A stretch of DNA of 54,471 bases, taken from an uncultured Verrucomicrobiota bacterium. GTDB taxonomy: Bacteria > Verrucomicrobiota > Kiritimatiellia > SS1-B-03-39 > UBA6053. The translations under genes and the position numbers were made by a program. The notes beneath the pieces are model-generated. The model worked only from the letters and a program-made list of their open reading frames with translations. It ran no database searches and was not told the origin of the DNA. This document shows positions 1 to 6,298 of the stretch, one piece after another. The stretch is taken from NCBI GenBank assembly GCA_937127435.1, contig CAKZLZ010000092.1:1-54471 (forward strand). Direction: 5' to 3'. The stretch's first letter is position 1, and the number at the start of each line of letters is the position of its first letter.

Positions 1-215
1 GGGGTAAAGGAGGAACGACTGCAGCCCCGGGTACACGGGTGAGGATTTTGGGCGCCCCGGAGGGGTGCGGGCGACCATTTGCAAAGGGTTCTTGCCTGAG
101 TCCCCGTTAAGCCCGGACCCCTCCGGGGCCCGTATGTATTTATCTGTTTTCCCAGAGCTGCACTCCTTCGTCGCTTGCCCTGGGCTAAACGCGTTAGCCC
201 CTCCGGGGCTGTTAC
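1..215. repeat. REP-like palindromes with CCCCTCCGGGG core
   Basis: The core CCCCGGAGGGG / CCCCTCCGGGG occurs three times in this stretch, at 55-65, 118-128 and 198-208, each near a wider GC-rich inverted arm (for example GCCCCTCCGGGGC at 197-209). Copies 2 and 3 have the same orientation and copy 1 is reversed. Repeats of this kind are common between genes in PVC and other bacteria and are often linked to REP-associated transposases, but none is in the window. I see no convincing gene here. Confidence 0.55.
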
Positions 216-225
216 ATGGCCTTAA

Positions 226-278
226 ATTAGTACCATTCCGGACCGAGCACTCTCGGTTCGCACAATGGAATTGTTATC
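226..278 (-). repeat. Degenerate attC site at array end
   Basis: Read on the minus strand it starts ATAACAATTCC, has the arms CGAACCGAG and CTCGGTCCG, and a matching GGAAT. The usual GTTA core at the far side is missing (ACTAATTT lies there). It sits directly after the stop of the 289-546 gene, where that cassette's attC is expected, so it is probably a decayed terminal site. Confidence 0.45.
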
Positions 279-288
279 AACAATAATT

Positions 289-546
289 TCATAAAGGATA
301 AGAAGCAAAAAACATAAATATTGCACTTAAAGTAGTCCATATGACAGCAGGTATAAATAGCACCAAACGTACAATTATTGAACCGCGGTAATTCCCAAAT
401 CCTATCCAACAAAGCAAACTCGAGGTTAACCGAGGAGCCAATAACGTCCAGGGCATTGGGAGAGTCAGAGTGAACGGAAAAAATGGTATGAACGATATCA
501 AGATTCCGACTCCCAACAGGATAAGTGATATTTCATTTCTCTTCAT
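289..546 (-). CDS. Cassette-encoded small membrane protein
   Basis: An 85-residue hydrophobic protein of no family I recognise, with two or three likely membrane segments (about residues 6-27, 38-50 and 57-80). The ATG directly follows the attC core of the upstream cassette (GTTATCATG on the minus strand), leaving no room for a normal ribosome binding site. Translation may therefore depend on read-through from the cassette upstream or on the attC structure. The stop lies next to a degenerate attC. Small orphan membrane proteins are typical cassette cargo; function unknown. Confidence 0.6.
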   Translation of the reverse strand: MKRNEISLILLGVGILISFIPFFPFTLTLPMPWTLLAPRLTSSLLCWIGFGNYRGSIIVRLVLFIPAVIWTTLSAIFMFFASYPL

Positions 547-548
547 GA

Positions 549-605
549 TAACGTCTAGGCGCTGCGGACCCGAGATACGAGGGTTCGCAGCCGTCTTTGG
601 TTGAC
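549..605 (-). repeat. attC site 1
   Basis: Belongs to the 622-1068 cassette. The minus strand runs from GTCAACC through CGGCTGCGAACC, a short loop, GGTCCGCAGCG, to TAGACGTTATC. The arms pair as an imperfect hairpin (GGCTGCG with CGCAGCG). The right core is GACGTTA, as in the other sites of the array. Confidence 0.75.
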
Positions 606-621
606 CGCTCAGGTACGAGAC

Positions 622-1068
622 TTATTTTGAACATAACACATAATTCTGAAAGGAGACAACGCCATTCTCATGATACTGGAGCAGTTCAACCATGTGGATT
701 AGCCCCTCTCTTTCCATGAATCTGAGCTTTATATTATCCACCTGTTCACCCCTTCGTAATGCCTGAGCCTCCCGTGCTGAGTAGATTTTTGGCGGTAGAG
801 GCTCCCCATTAAAAAGATTTAGATTGGGGTGGTTCAAATTCAAGAATATTACTTGCCTGGCCTGAAACAGAATACGAGGGTGATGCTTGAACGGTATACC
901 GACATAATATTCATCGCCACCCACCCTGCCCCCACTACTAAAACTGTAAATCCGGCCATCCAATCTAGATGCTTGTATCTCCTGCTTTTCAGATATCGAA
1001 GTACATGCCGTCATTCCAATGAGAATAATGACGAGAATGAAGCTTCGGTTCTGTGCTGTTTTTACCAT
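622..1068 (-). CDS. Cassette-encoded putative lipoprotein
   Basis: About 148 residues with a lipoprotein-type leader: a basic N-terminus, a hydrophobic run, then the lipobox-like MTAC, so the mature protein should start at that Cys and be membrane anchored. The remainder is mixed polar with no family I recognise. The ATG at 1068 is chosen over the TTG codon one position upstream; AAAGGA lies further upstream as a weak ribosome binding site. It is flanked by attC 1 downstream and attC 2 upstream, so it is one complete cassette. Confidence 0.65.
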   Translation of the reverse strand: MVKTAQNRSFILVIILIGMTACTSISEKQEIQASRLDGRIYSFSSGGRVGGDEYYVGIPFKHHPRILFQARQVIFLNLNHPNLNLFNGEPLPPKIYSAREAQALRRGEQVDNIKLRFMEREGLIHMVELLQYHENGVVSFQNYVLCSK

Positions 1069-1107
1069 CAACTTAATGGAAATCCTTTTTCATTATCTGT
1101 GTTCTCG

Positions 1108-1152
1108 TCAACGTCTACCCGCACCGATTCATTCGGTGGCGGGAATTGTTAT
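1108..1152 (-). repeat. attC site 2
   Basis: A short site of about 45 bases for the 1217-1564 cassette. Its stem is CGCCACCGAAT / ATTCGGTGCGGG in minus-strand order, flanked by GATAACAATT on the left and TAGACGTTGA on the right. It is almost the same as site 5 (2594-2637), although the cassettes carry unrelated genes. Confidence 0.75.
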
Positions 1153-1216
1153 CTTTGGTTGATTCATTTCTCTTCAGTGTGATGCAGGTGTTTGGTCTGG
1201 TTATGAGAAGTTAGTT

Positions 1217-1564
1217 TCACCTCAGGTATGACGGGTTGCCGTTTTCCTGTACTTTTTCAAAAACTGTAACCACAACGTCCTCAGCAGCTTGTTCTGAAAA
1301 CAAGACGCTAGCTCTGTAACCAAGCGCCTGTAAAACCTCTGGATTTTTCATTCCATACTTGTTCATTACGTTTAGCTGCCACTGTTGCACACCAAGGTTC
1401 GAGATAAATTCAGAGAAAGACATCGCACGGATTCTTTCCCGATCTTTACTTGATAGTTTAGCAAGTTCTTCAGCTACAATCTGATCAAATGTGTACCCAT
1501 GATTTGTCGTTTTACATGCACTCAATGCTAATATTAAGACCACTATCAAGATTACGGTTTTCAT
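1217..1564 (-). CDS. Cassette-encoded putative lipoprotein
   Basis: A 115-residue protein with a short hydrophobic leader and the lipobox LSAC at about residues 14-17, so a small lipoprotein. The middle (SSKDRERIRAMSFSEF) is helical and polar. No family recognised. A longer frame reaches 1630, but the extra 22 codons are attC 3, so the ATG at 1564 is preferred. That ATG is only a few bases from the attC core (GTTATCCCATG), with no visible ribosome binding site. Confidence 0.65.
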   Translation of the reverse strand: MKTVILIVVLILALSACKTTNHGYTFDQIVAEELAKLSSKDRERIRAMSFSEFISNLGVQQWQLNVMNKYGMKNPEVLQALGYRASVLFSEQAAEDVVVTVFEKVQENGNPSYLR

Positions 1565-1568
1565 GGGA

Positions 1569-1622
1569 TAACGTCTAGGCAACCGGGCCGTGTACTCGCG
1601 GTTCGGTTGGCCTTTTTGTTCA
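1569..1622 (-). repeat. attC site 3
   Basis: Belongs to the 1627-1887 cassette. The minus strand reads GAACAAAAAGG, the arm CCAACCGAACCG, loop CGAGTACA, arm CGGCCCGGTTG, then CCTAGACGTTATC. Its central part is the same type as sites 6 and 7. Confidence 0.8.
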
Positions 1623-1626
1623 CATG

Positions 1627-1887
1627 TCATTTTGGTTTATCTGAACTATACCTGAATACAACGAGCTTGCATTTGCGACAACGGACTGCAGGAATTTTAT
1701 CTTTGCTCATTTTAGGGAAACCCCACCAGTCTTTCTGGAGTTTCTCTATTTTCGAACTTAGTACGAACCCCCACTTCTCAGCAGGGTCCGAAGTCCAACA
1801 GATTCCGAAAGAAGGTGCCTGCAAAAACCCCTCCTCAAGTTCTCCGTCACATTCAGGACACTTCTGTATCGTAGGTTTTGTTATCAT
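1627..1887 (-). CDS. Cassette-encoded zinc-ribbon protein
   Basis: An 86-residue protein with two CxxC pairs, CPEC near residues 10-13 and CRKC near 70-73, flanking a Trp-rich middle. This is the arrangement of a small zinc ribbon and resembles the DUF6487 (PF20097-type) family, named from memory. Likely cytoplasmic; role unknown. The start follows GTTATC-like sequence close to the previous site. The stop lies only a few bases before attC 3, the tight packing expected of a cassette. Confidence 0.65.
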   Translation of the reverse strand: MITKPTIQKCPECDGELEEGFLQAPSFGICWTSDPAEKWGFVLSSKIEKLQKDWWGFPKMSKDKIPAVRCRKCKLVVFRYSSDKPK

Positions 1888-1896
1888 TATTTTAAG

Positions 1897-1966
1897 TGAA
1901 CGTCAAAGCTCATCGACTTCGGAAACTGCGTCAGCAGTTGGAGCAGTTCGATGCAGTAATTGGTTA
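1897..1966 (-). repeat. attC site 4, overlapping the ankyrin gene 3' end
   Basis: On the minus strand it starts ATAACCAATTACTG, pairs CATCGA + ACTGC with GCAGT + TCGATG around a loop, and ends TTTGACGTTCA. It differs from the other sites in its stem and lies inside the last codons of the ankyrin cassette gene, so the protein tail is encoded by the recombination site. Confidence 0.65.
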
Positions 1967-2583
1967 TGGATTTCAAGTTCCGCAGAAGTCTTAGCTCCAT
2001 GGGCACGCAGGAGCGAGATAATCTCTTTTCGGGAATAATCCCACTGCATATGATAGTCCAGTGCCGTTTTTCCAGATTTATCTATTGAGTTAATATTCTT
2101 CGCTACAGGTACTAGCAGTCCGAGTAGGCGTAGATTATCCGTGCGGTAGAGCGGCGATGTTCCATCGTCGCTTGCATACGTATCGACTTTGGCTCCATTG
2201 TTGAGAAGGATCTTCACAGCATCGTAATTATGCGGAAAGTGCAATAACGTTCTTCCGTTGCGATCCGGGCGATTCACATCTGCGCCCTCGTCGATGAGAT
2301 ATTTCATTATTTCTACTGCCATTTCCGAGCGACGGATTTTATTAGCCTCCCAAAGAACCAGGGCCAGTGGTGTATCGCCAGGCGGATGCACTCCAGTCCC
2401 AACTTCTTGATCGATTGAGATAGTTTTGGGGGTCAATGCCTTAACTTTCGCAAGGTCGAGTGATGCGATAGCATCACGAAGCTCTTGAGCCGGTTCCTGT
2501 GTTGGCGTTGGGGGCATTTCCCGAGAGCAGGACAGTAATAATGCCGACGTGACTAAACCGACAGTTAGGGCCTTCATATTCAT
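1903..2583 (-). CDS. Cassette-encoded ankyrin-repeat lipoprotein
   Basis: A 226-residue protein. The leader has a lipobox-like LLLSC at about residues 15-19. The middle (about 55-200) holds ankyrin-type repeats: TPLALVLWEAN, MKYLIDEGADVNRPDRNG, TLLHFPHNYDAVKILLNNG and KTALDYHMQWDYSR. Ankyrin repeats bind partner proteins; the partner is unknown. The last about 20 residues (LLHRTAPTADAVSEVDEL) come from attC 4, which overlaps the end of the gene. The start codon has AGAGA just upstream and lies about 10 bases from the core of attC 5. Confidence 0.75.
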   Translation of the reverse strand: MNMKALTVGLVTSALLLSCSREMPPTPTQEPAQELRDAIASLDLAKVKALTPKTISIDQEVGTGVHPPGDTPLALVLWEANKIRRSEMAVEIMKYLIDEGADVNRPDRNGRTLLHFPHNYDAVKILLNNGAKVDTYASDDGTSPLYRTDNLRLLGLLVPVAKNINSIDKSGKTALDYHMQWDYSRKEIISLLRAHGAKTSAELEIHNQLLHRTAPTADAVSEVDEL

Positions 2584-2593
2584 TTCTCTGCTA

Positions 2594-2637
2594 TAACGTC
2601 TACCCGCACCGATTCATTCGGTGGCGGGGTTTGTTAG
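2594..2637 (-). repeat. attC site 5
   Basis: The clearest site. The minus strand reads GCTAACAAACC, stem CCGCCACCG, loop AATGAAT, stem CGGTGCGGG, then TAGACGTTATAG. The TAA at its left core is also the stop codon of the 2634-3158 gene. Confidence 0.85.
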
Positions 2638-3158
2638 CACATATCGATTCCATAGAGTATTTCTCCGCAATGCAAACATTTAAACTTGTAAAGGGCGGGG
2701 CTTCCTTTGGGTTCATAGTATTCAGCAAGCTTTCTGAAGTCTTCAGGTTTCCAAAGGTTCTGATCTTCAACCCTACCCACTCCTTCCGCAAGTGCCAATA
2801 CATCCTCTTTTGTTGCATCACCAATAAATGCACATGCATCTCCACAATGAGATAGCCAAACCTCTTGTTGCCAAGATTCAAAGCCTGGGGTCCGCTGGGA
2901 CACTTCCTGCACTAATTCCTCAGGCAATCCGGCTTCTATGAGTGGATAGTCATCGCAGAAAATGGCTTCGAACTTTTTAGCAGCGGAACCATCCTGAATA
3001 CACCATGGACATACGTCGGAGACTTCCTCTGCCGAATAGACACTTAAGGCGTATCTGAATCCAGACTTTCTTCCACAACACTCGCAGAGGATTCCGCTCC
3101 GCTCAATTGCACCAGTTGCAATCGGATCAGGGTGGTATCGAAATTTGGGAAGTTCCAT
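2634..3158 (-). CDS. CbrC-family (UPF0167) protein in a cassette
   Basis: A 174-residue protein matching the CbrC/UPF0167 family: an N-terminal FRYHPDPIATGAI block, then CECCGR, a Tyr-rich stretch and CPWCIQDG, and an acidic helical second half. The paired cysteines suggest metal binding. In E. coli CbrC is linked to colicin E2 tolerance and is CreB regulated; the biochemical role is not known to me. The last residues (FKCLHCGEILYGIDMC) add another CxxC and run into attC 5, whose TAA is the stop. A good ribosome binding site (GAGGAGATAGA before ATG) supports the start. Confidence 0.8.
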   Translation of the reverse strand: MELPKFRYHPDPIATGAIERSGILCECCGRKSGFRYALSVYSAEEVSDVCPWCIQDGSAAKKFEAIFCDDYPLIEAGLPEELVQEVSQRTPGFESWQQEVWLSHCGDACAFIGDATKEDVLALAEGVGRVEDQNLWKPEDFRKLAEYYEPKGSPALYKFKCLHCGEILYGIDMC

Positions 3159-3174
3159 TCTATCTCCTCATGGC

Positions 3175-3231
3175 TAACGTCCAAGTCAAGCGGACCGTGT
3201 ACTCGCGGTTCGCTTGGACGCATTGTTGGAC
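3175..3231 (-). repeat. attC site 6
   Basis: The minus strand reads GTCCAACAATGCGTCCAAG, arm CGAACCG, loop CGAGTACA, arm CGGTCCG, then CTTGACTTGGACGTTAGCC. The long matching outer arms (GTCCAAG / CTTGGAC) are typical of attC. It overlaps the 3' end of the gene at 3186-3536. Confidence 0.85.
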
Positions 3232-3536
3232 CAACATTTCTCAATTTTTGAGTTTATAAAAAATGAAATCGCCATTGCAGGTACTACAATCAATAAAATA
3301 TCAAGTAGTAACCATCCAAACTGCCAATGGGGATTCATTACATCATACTGGGTCAAATAAAAAGTAAATGGGTAGCCTAAGTAGAAATCACTTGCGATAG
3401 GTTTCGGGTTTTGAAAAACACCAAACCTACCTCCCCCATCTCCATAATATCGGCCTTGAAATATTATTAAGAATGAAGATCCGGCAAACGCAAAATTGAT
3501 CAAGGTTTTCACCATTTCGATTACATATTTTTTCAT
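3186..3536 (-). CDS. Cassette-encoded two-span membrane protein
   Basis: A 116-residue protein with hydrophobic segments at about 10-27 and 75-97, the second ending in basic and polar residues. No family recognised. The final 16 residues (CWSNNASKRTASTRSA) are the translation of attC 6, so the native protein probably ended earlier before the site moved in, or the tail is tolerated. The start ATG at 3536 follows GGAAGTAACAG, a reasonable ribosome binding site. Confidence 0.6.
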   Translation of the reverse strand: MKKYVIEMVKTLINFAFAGSSFLIIFQGRYYGDGGGRFGVFQNPKPIASDFYLGYPFTFYLTQYDVMNPHWQFGWLLLDILLIVVPAMAISFFINSKIEKCWSNNASKRTASTRSA

Positions 3537-3581
3537 CTGTTACTTCCGCTTTCGCTGGTGCTGAAGCATTTATCTTTCGTC

Positions 3582-3635
3582 CAACTTCTAGGCAACCGGA
3601 CCGTGTACTCGCGGTTCGGTTGCCCTTATGGTTCG
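3582..3635 (-). repeat. attC site 7
   Basis: The minus strand reads TTCGAACCATAAGGGCAAC, arm CGAACCG, loop CGAGTACA, arm CGGTCCG, GTTGCC, then TAGAAGTTGG. It is nearly identical to site 3 over the central part. The right core is AGAAGTTGG rather than GACGTTA. Confidence 0.8.
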
Positions 3636-3638
3636 AAT

Positions 3639-3848
3639 CTAGTCGAGTATCTGAAGTAATTGAAGAATTCCATATACAATAATAGCCGGGCAAAGGATCT
3701 TCATCATCTTTCCGAATTTTTTGTGCCACAATTCCATTTTTTCTGGATCCTTTGGCTTTTTAGGAATGATACGATACGCCAAAAGGAGTCCGTAAATTCC
3801 ACCAAATATTGGAATCAACCCGTTCCATTTGTCATATAAATCAAGCAT
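3639..3848 (-). CDS. Small membrane protein, second gene of a cassette
   Basis: A 69-residue protein with two likely membrane spans (about 9-27 and 50-67) joined by a charged loop (KKPKDPEKMELWHKKFGK). No family recognised. It starts directly after the stop of the gene at 3849-4073 (TGA then ATG), so the two are translationally coupled, and attC 7 follows its stop. Pairing of two tiny membrane proteins in one cassette could reflect a complex or an immunity/toxin-type pair, but nothing in the sequence proves it. Confidence 0.6.
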   Translation of the reverse strand: MLDLYDKWNGLIPIFGGIYGLLLAYRIIPKKPKDPEKMELWHKKFGKMMKILCPAIIVYGILQLLQILD

Positions 3849-4073
3849 TCAATCCTCCTTTTCTGGTTTATTTGCGTACCGGGCTATGAAAAAGAAAATT
3901 GTCCCCATGATGATCAATGTAATGAGGGCAAAGACATACCATGAGTTATCCAGTGCTCCTTGGGCTTTAAATGTTCGGTATCCATTCAGCCCCAGGCCAC
4001 CGATCACTGCGACGACCATTAGAACCCCTTGCCGCCAAGTAAACAATTTGGTTTGATTTGATGGTCCCTTCAT
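3849..4073 (-). CDS. Small membrane protein, first gene of a cassette
   Basis: About 74 residues from the ATG at 4073 (a longer frame begins at a TTG at 4118). Two hydrophobic spans lie at about 15-33 and 44-64, followed by a short charged tail (ANKPEKED). No family recognised. It is the right-most gene of the array, and no attC or attI was found between it and the neighbouring operon terminator. It ends with a TGA touching the next ATG. Confidence 0.55.
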   Translation of the reverse strand: MKGPSNQTKLFTWRQGVLMVVAVIGGLGLNGYRTFKAQGALDNSWYVFALITLIIMGTIFFFIARYANKPEKED

Positions 4074-4204
4074 TGATCCAATGAAAACAATTTTACAGTA
4101 AGAATGCAATAACAACAAATGAACGATCAGTCAGGTATGACAGAAGGACTAGCGCTTCCGAAATCTATTTCCCTGCAATACAGTTCTTCATTTTACATTC
4201 GCAC

Positions 4205-4240
4205 AAAAAAATCCCCGCGCCCTTTTCAGGGTTCGGGGAT
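4205..4240 (-). terminator. Rho-independent terminator of the mmd operon
   Basis: On the minus strand the arms ATCCCCG (4240-4234) and CGGGGAT (4217-4211), with an inner CCC/GGG pair, are followed by a run of seven T. It lies 18 bases after the mmdB stop codon. Confidence 0.85.
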
Positions 4241-4257
4241 CTTGTGGCATCGCCGAA

Positions 4258-5415
4258 TTAGAGCAATACCGACCAGAGCACACCGGCCGCGATGGCGGAG
4301 CCGATCACCCCGGCCACATTGGGCGCCATGGCGTGCATGAGCAGGAAGTTGGAAGGATCTTCTTCCTGACCGACAGTGTGTACGACCCGGGCACTGTCGG
4401 GCACCGCGGATACACCGGCCGCACCAATCAGCGGATTGATTTTGTCTTTGAGGAACAAGTTCATGAACTTGGCAAACAAAACCCCGCAGGCGGTGGCCAC
4501 ACAGAAGGAGCCCGCACCCAGTGCAAAGATTTTGATGGACTGCGGAGTCAGAAATCCGACATTCACTCCGTCCACCACGCGCACCGCCTGGGTACTGGCT
4601 CCGACGGAAAGTCCGAGCAGAATCGTCACGATATCAATCATGGAATTCCGGGCGGTGTTGGCCAGTCGTTCAGTTACACAGCTTTCTTTCAGCAGGTTTC
4701 CGAAAAACAGCATTCCAATCAGCGCCATGGATCCGGGAGCAATAATCGCACAGATCAGGAATCCGACAATCGGGAAAATAATCTTTTCCGCTTTGGAAAC
4801 CACCCGGGGCGCTTTCATATGAATCAAGCGCTCTTGCTTGGTGGTCAGCAAGCGCATGATCGGCGGTTGAATCACCGGCACCAAGGCCATGTAGGAATAA
4901 GCCGCAATTGCGATCGGTCCTAAGAGTTCAGGTGCCAATTTGGATGAAAGGAAAATCGCAGTCGGTCCGTCCGCTCCGCCAATAATCCCAATCGCACCCG
5001 CTTGTTGAGCCGTGAATCCGAGCATATGCGCCCCAATCAAGGTCGCGAAAATACCGAACTGTGCCGCCGCACCCAACAACACCAACTTGGGGTTGGAAAG
5101 CATGGTGGAGAAGTCGGTCATGGCGCCGATACCCAGGAAAATCAAAGGAGGAAAAATCCCCTTGGAAACGCCGAAGTAAATCAGGCTGAGCACGGAGCCG
5201 TCGTCGTATACCCCCACCGCCATGGATGACAGCGAAGGAATATTTCCCACTACAATACCGAAACCAATCGGCAACAGCAACAGGGGCTCATAGTCCTTGA
5301 TAATGGCCAGGCTGATAAACACGATACCGATGAGAATCATCATCATGTTCGGCCAGGTCATCAGATTGAAGCCGGTGGTGCTCAGGAAGTCACTGAGATT
5401 TTGTATAAGTTCCAT
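4258..5415 (-). CDS. mmdB: Sodium-pumping decarboxylase beta subunit
   Basis: A 385-residue polytopic membrane protein of the OadB/MmdB/GcdB family, at the family's usual length. It is the Na+ channel and carboxybiotin decarboxylase subunit of the membrane complex: it removes CO2 from the biotin carried by the MmdC-type subunit and exports Na+. The conserved GIIGGADGPTAIF loop, with the key Asp, is present at about residues 143-155, and the N-terminus has the typical PLLLLPIGFGIVVGN block. The upstream decarboxylase genes and the mutase point to methylmalonyl-CoA as substrate rather than oxaloacetate; sequence alone cannot separate the two. It is the last gene of the operon. Confidence 0.92.
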   Translation of the reverse strand: MELIQNLSDFLSTTGFNLMTWPNMMMILIGIVFISLAIIKDYEPLLLLPIGFGIVVGNIPSLSSMAVGVYDDGSVLSLIYFGVSKGIFPPLIFLGIGAMTDFSTMLSNPKLVLLGAAAQFGIFATLIGAHMLGFTAQQAGAIGIIGGADGPTAIFLSSKLAPELLGPIAIAAYSYMALVPVIQPPIMRLLTTKQERLIHMKAPRVVSKAEKIIFPIVGFLICAIIAPGSMALIGMLFFGNLLKESCVTERLANTARNSMIDIVTILLGLSVGASTQAVRVVDGVNVGFLTPQSIKIFALGAGSFCVATACGVLFAKFMNLFLKDKINPLIGAAGVSAVPDSARVVHTVGQEEDPSNFLLMHAMAPNVAGVIGSAIAAGVLWSVLL

Positions 5416-5445
5416 AAAAATTCTCCGATGCCGCTGGAAAGCGGT

Positions 5446-5886
5446 CTATTCTACTATGACCAGATCCTGACCTTGGGCAACCGCATCGCCGGGTTTGACA
5501 CACAACTGGGTGATCTTCCCTGCTTTGGTACTCTTGATCTGGTTTTCCATTTTCATGGCTTCCATGGTCAAGATTTGTTGTCCCACTTCGACGCTGTCCC
5601 CTTCCTTCACATCGATGGAAAGAATGGCGCCCGGAATCGGAGCTTTGATGCCATTGCCACCTGCAGGTGCAGGTCCGGGTCCATCCGCAACCCGCGCTGC
5701 GGAAGCCGGAGCCGGGGCCGGACGGTTTTTCATCACCGGGGCTTTCACAGGCGTCGCGGAGATGATGTCATCTACGTTCACTTCCATGCTTTTGCCGTTG
5801 ACGACCAAAGTGGCGGTTTTCATGTTGAAGGCTTTCACCTCCACTTCGTATTTTTCTTTATCAATATTCAGTTTATAAGTTCTCAT
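5446..5886 (-). CDS. mmdC: Biotin carrier subunit of the Na+-pumping decarboxylase
   Basis: A 146-residue biotin carboxyl carrier protein. The C-terminal 70 residues form a biotinyl domain with the EAMKMEN motif, where K112 is the expected biotinylated lysine. Before it is a Pro/Ala-rich flexible linker (about 50-75), and the N-terminal YKLNIDKEKYEVEV strand region is typical of these carriers. It shuttles the carboxyl group from MmdA to MmdB. Its ATG overlaps the stop of mmdD (ATGA), so the two are coupled. A biotin ligase is not in the window. Confidence 0.92.
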   Translation of the reverse strand: MRTYKLNIDKEKYEVEVKAFNMKTATLVVNGKSMEVNVDDIISATPVKAPVMKNRPAPAPASAARVADGPGPAPAGGNGIKAPIPGAILSIDVKEGDSVEVGQQILTMEAMKMENQIKSTKAGKITQLCVKPGDAVAQGQDLVIVE

Positions 5887-6284
5887 GATTTAATCCTACC
5901 TGGAAGGACGCGCATATTCCCGGACAGAGCCCAGGGTGAAGGGTTGAGGTCGATTGTGACTTTTAGATTCTGGCTGGCGGCACGTTCTGCTTCCGCATGC
6001 AACACAAAGGCGATGGCACTCAAGGTGCCTTGATCGAGGCGATCGCCCTCTTTTCCGAGGGGAACCACGGAAACCGGAGCAGGTCGCTCTTTCTTTTCCA
6101 ACATCTTTAAGACTTTGGGAATAAGGGCAATGCATACCGAGATGGTGGCCAAACCGGTAAATACGATGATCATACCGGAGATCGCCAAAGACAATCCGTG
6201 GTCTTGTTCGATTTTTTCTAAAGCCCGCTGACTGGCCGGACAGAGGACCGGCACACTCAGCAGCAAAAAGAGAAGTCGTTTCAT
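5883..6284 (-). CDS. mmdD: Decarboxylase small membrane subunit (OadG/MmdD type)
   Basis: About 133 residues. It has a signal-like N-terminus (MKRLLFLLLSVPVLCPASQ), then an OadG-type single span at about 33-57, followed by a basic/Pro-rich stretch and a soluble tail. In the family this subunit assembles the complex and aids carboxyl transfer. The ATG at 6284 is preferred to a TTG at 6296 and leaves a 14-base gap after mmdA. The tail beyond the usual short OadG C-terminus (about 75-133, with SAIAFVLHAEAERAA) is longer than in the minimal family and resembles the extended versions seen in fermenting anaerobes. Confidence 0.85.
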   Translation of the reverse strand: MKRLLFLLLSVPVLCPASQRALEKIEQDHGLSLAISGMIIVFTGLATISVCIALIPKVLKMLEKKERPAPVSVVPLGKEGDRLDQGTLSAIAFVLHAEAERAASQNLKVTIDLNPSPWALSGNMRVLPGRIKS

Positions 6285-6298
6285 TGTAAAATCCAAGG

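Larger units (their letters stand above)
226..4073 (-). mobile_element. Integron cassette array without integrase (CALIN)
   Basis: Nine short genes all read leftward and are separated by structured attC-like sites (549-605, 1108-1152, 1569-1622, 1897-1966, 2594-2637, 3175-3231, 3582-3635, and a decayed one near 226-278). On the minus strand most sites begin with an AAC-type core such as TAACAAA or CCAACAA, fold back through a GC-rich imperfect stem and end in a GACGTTA-type core. That is the attC layout. In an integron the integrase and attI sit upstream of the first cassette, here near 4074, but that side goes directly into the terminator of an unrelated operon. No tyrosine recombinase gene is present, so this is a cluster of attC sites lacking an integrase, or a distal piece separated from it. 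The left end may continue beyond the window. Confidence 0.85.

Noticed and set aside
1565..1630. N-terminal extension of the 1217-1564 lipoprotein
   Set aside because: The extension is the translation of attC 3 and would hide the lipoprotein leader, so the ATG at 1564 is preferred.
549..3635. CRISPR-like array from the regularly spaced repeats
   Set aside because: Repeats are 45-70 bases, imperfect, hairpin-forming and separated by whole genes of variable length, which is the attC pattern and not CRISPR.
4376..4923. Overlapping plus-strand frames opposite mmdB
   Set aside because: Antisense to a conserved membrane subunit gene; polar low-complexity translations typical of complement of hydrophobic codons.
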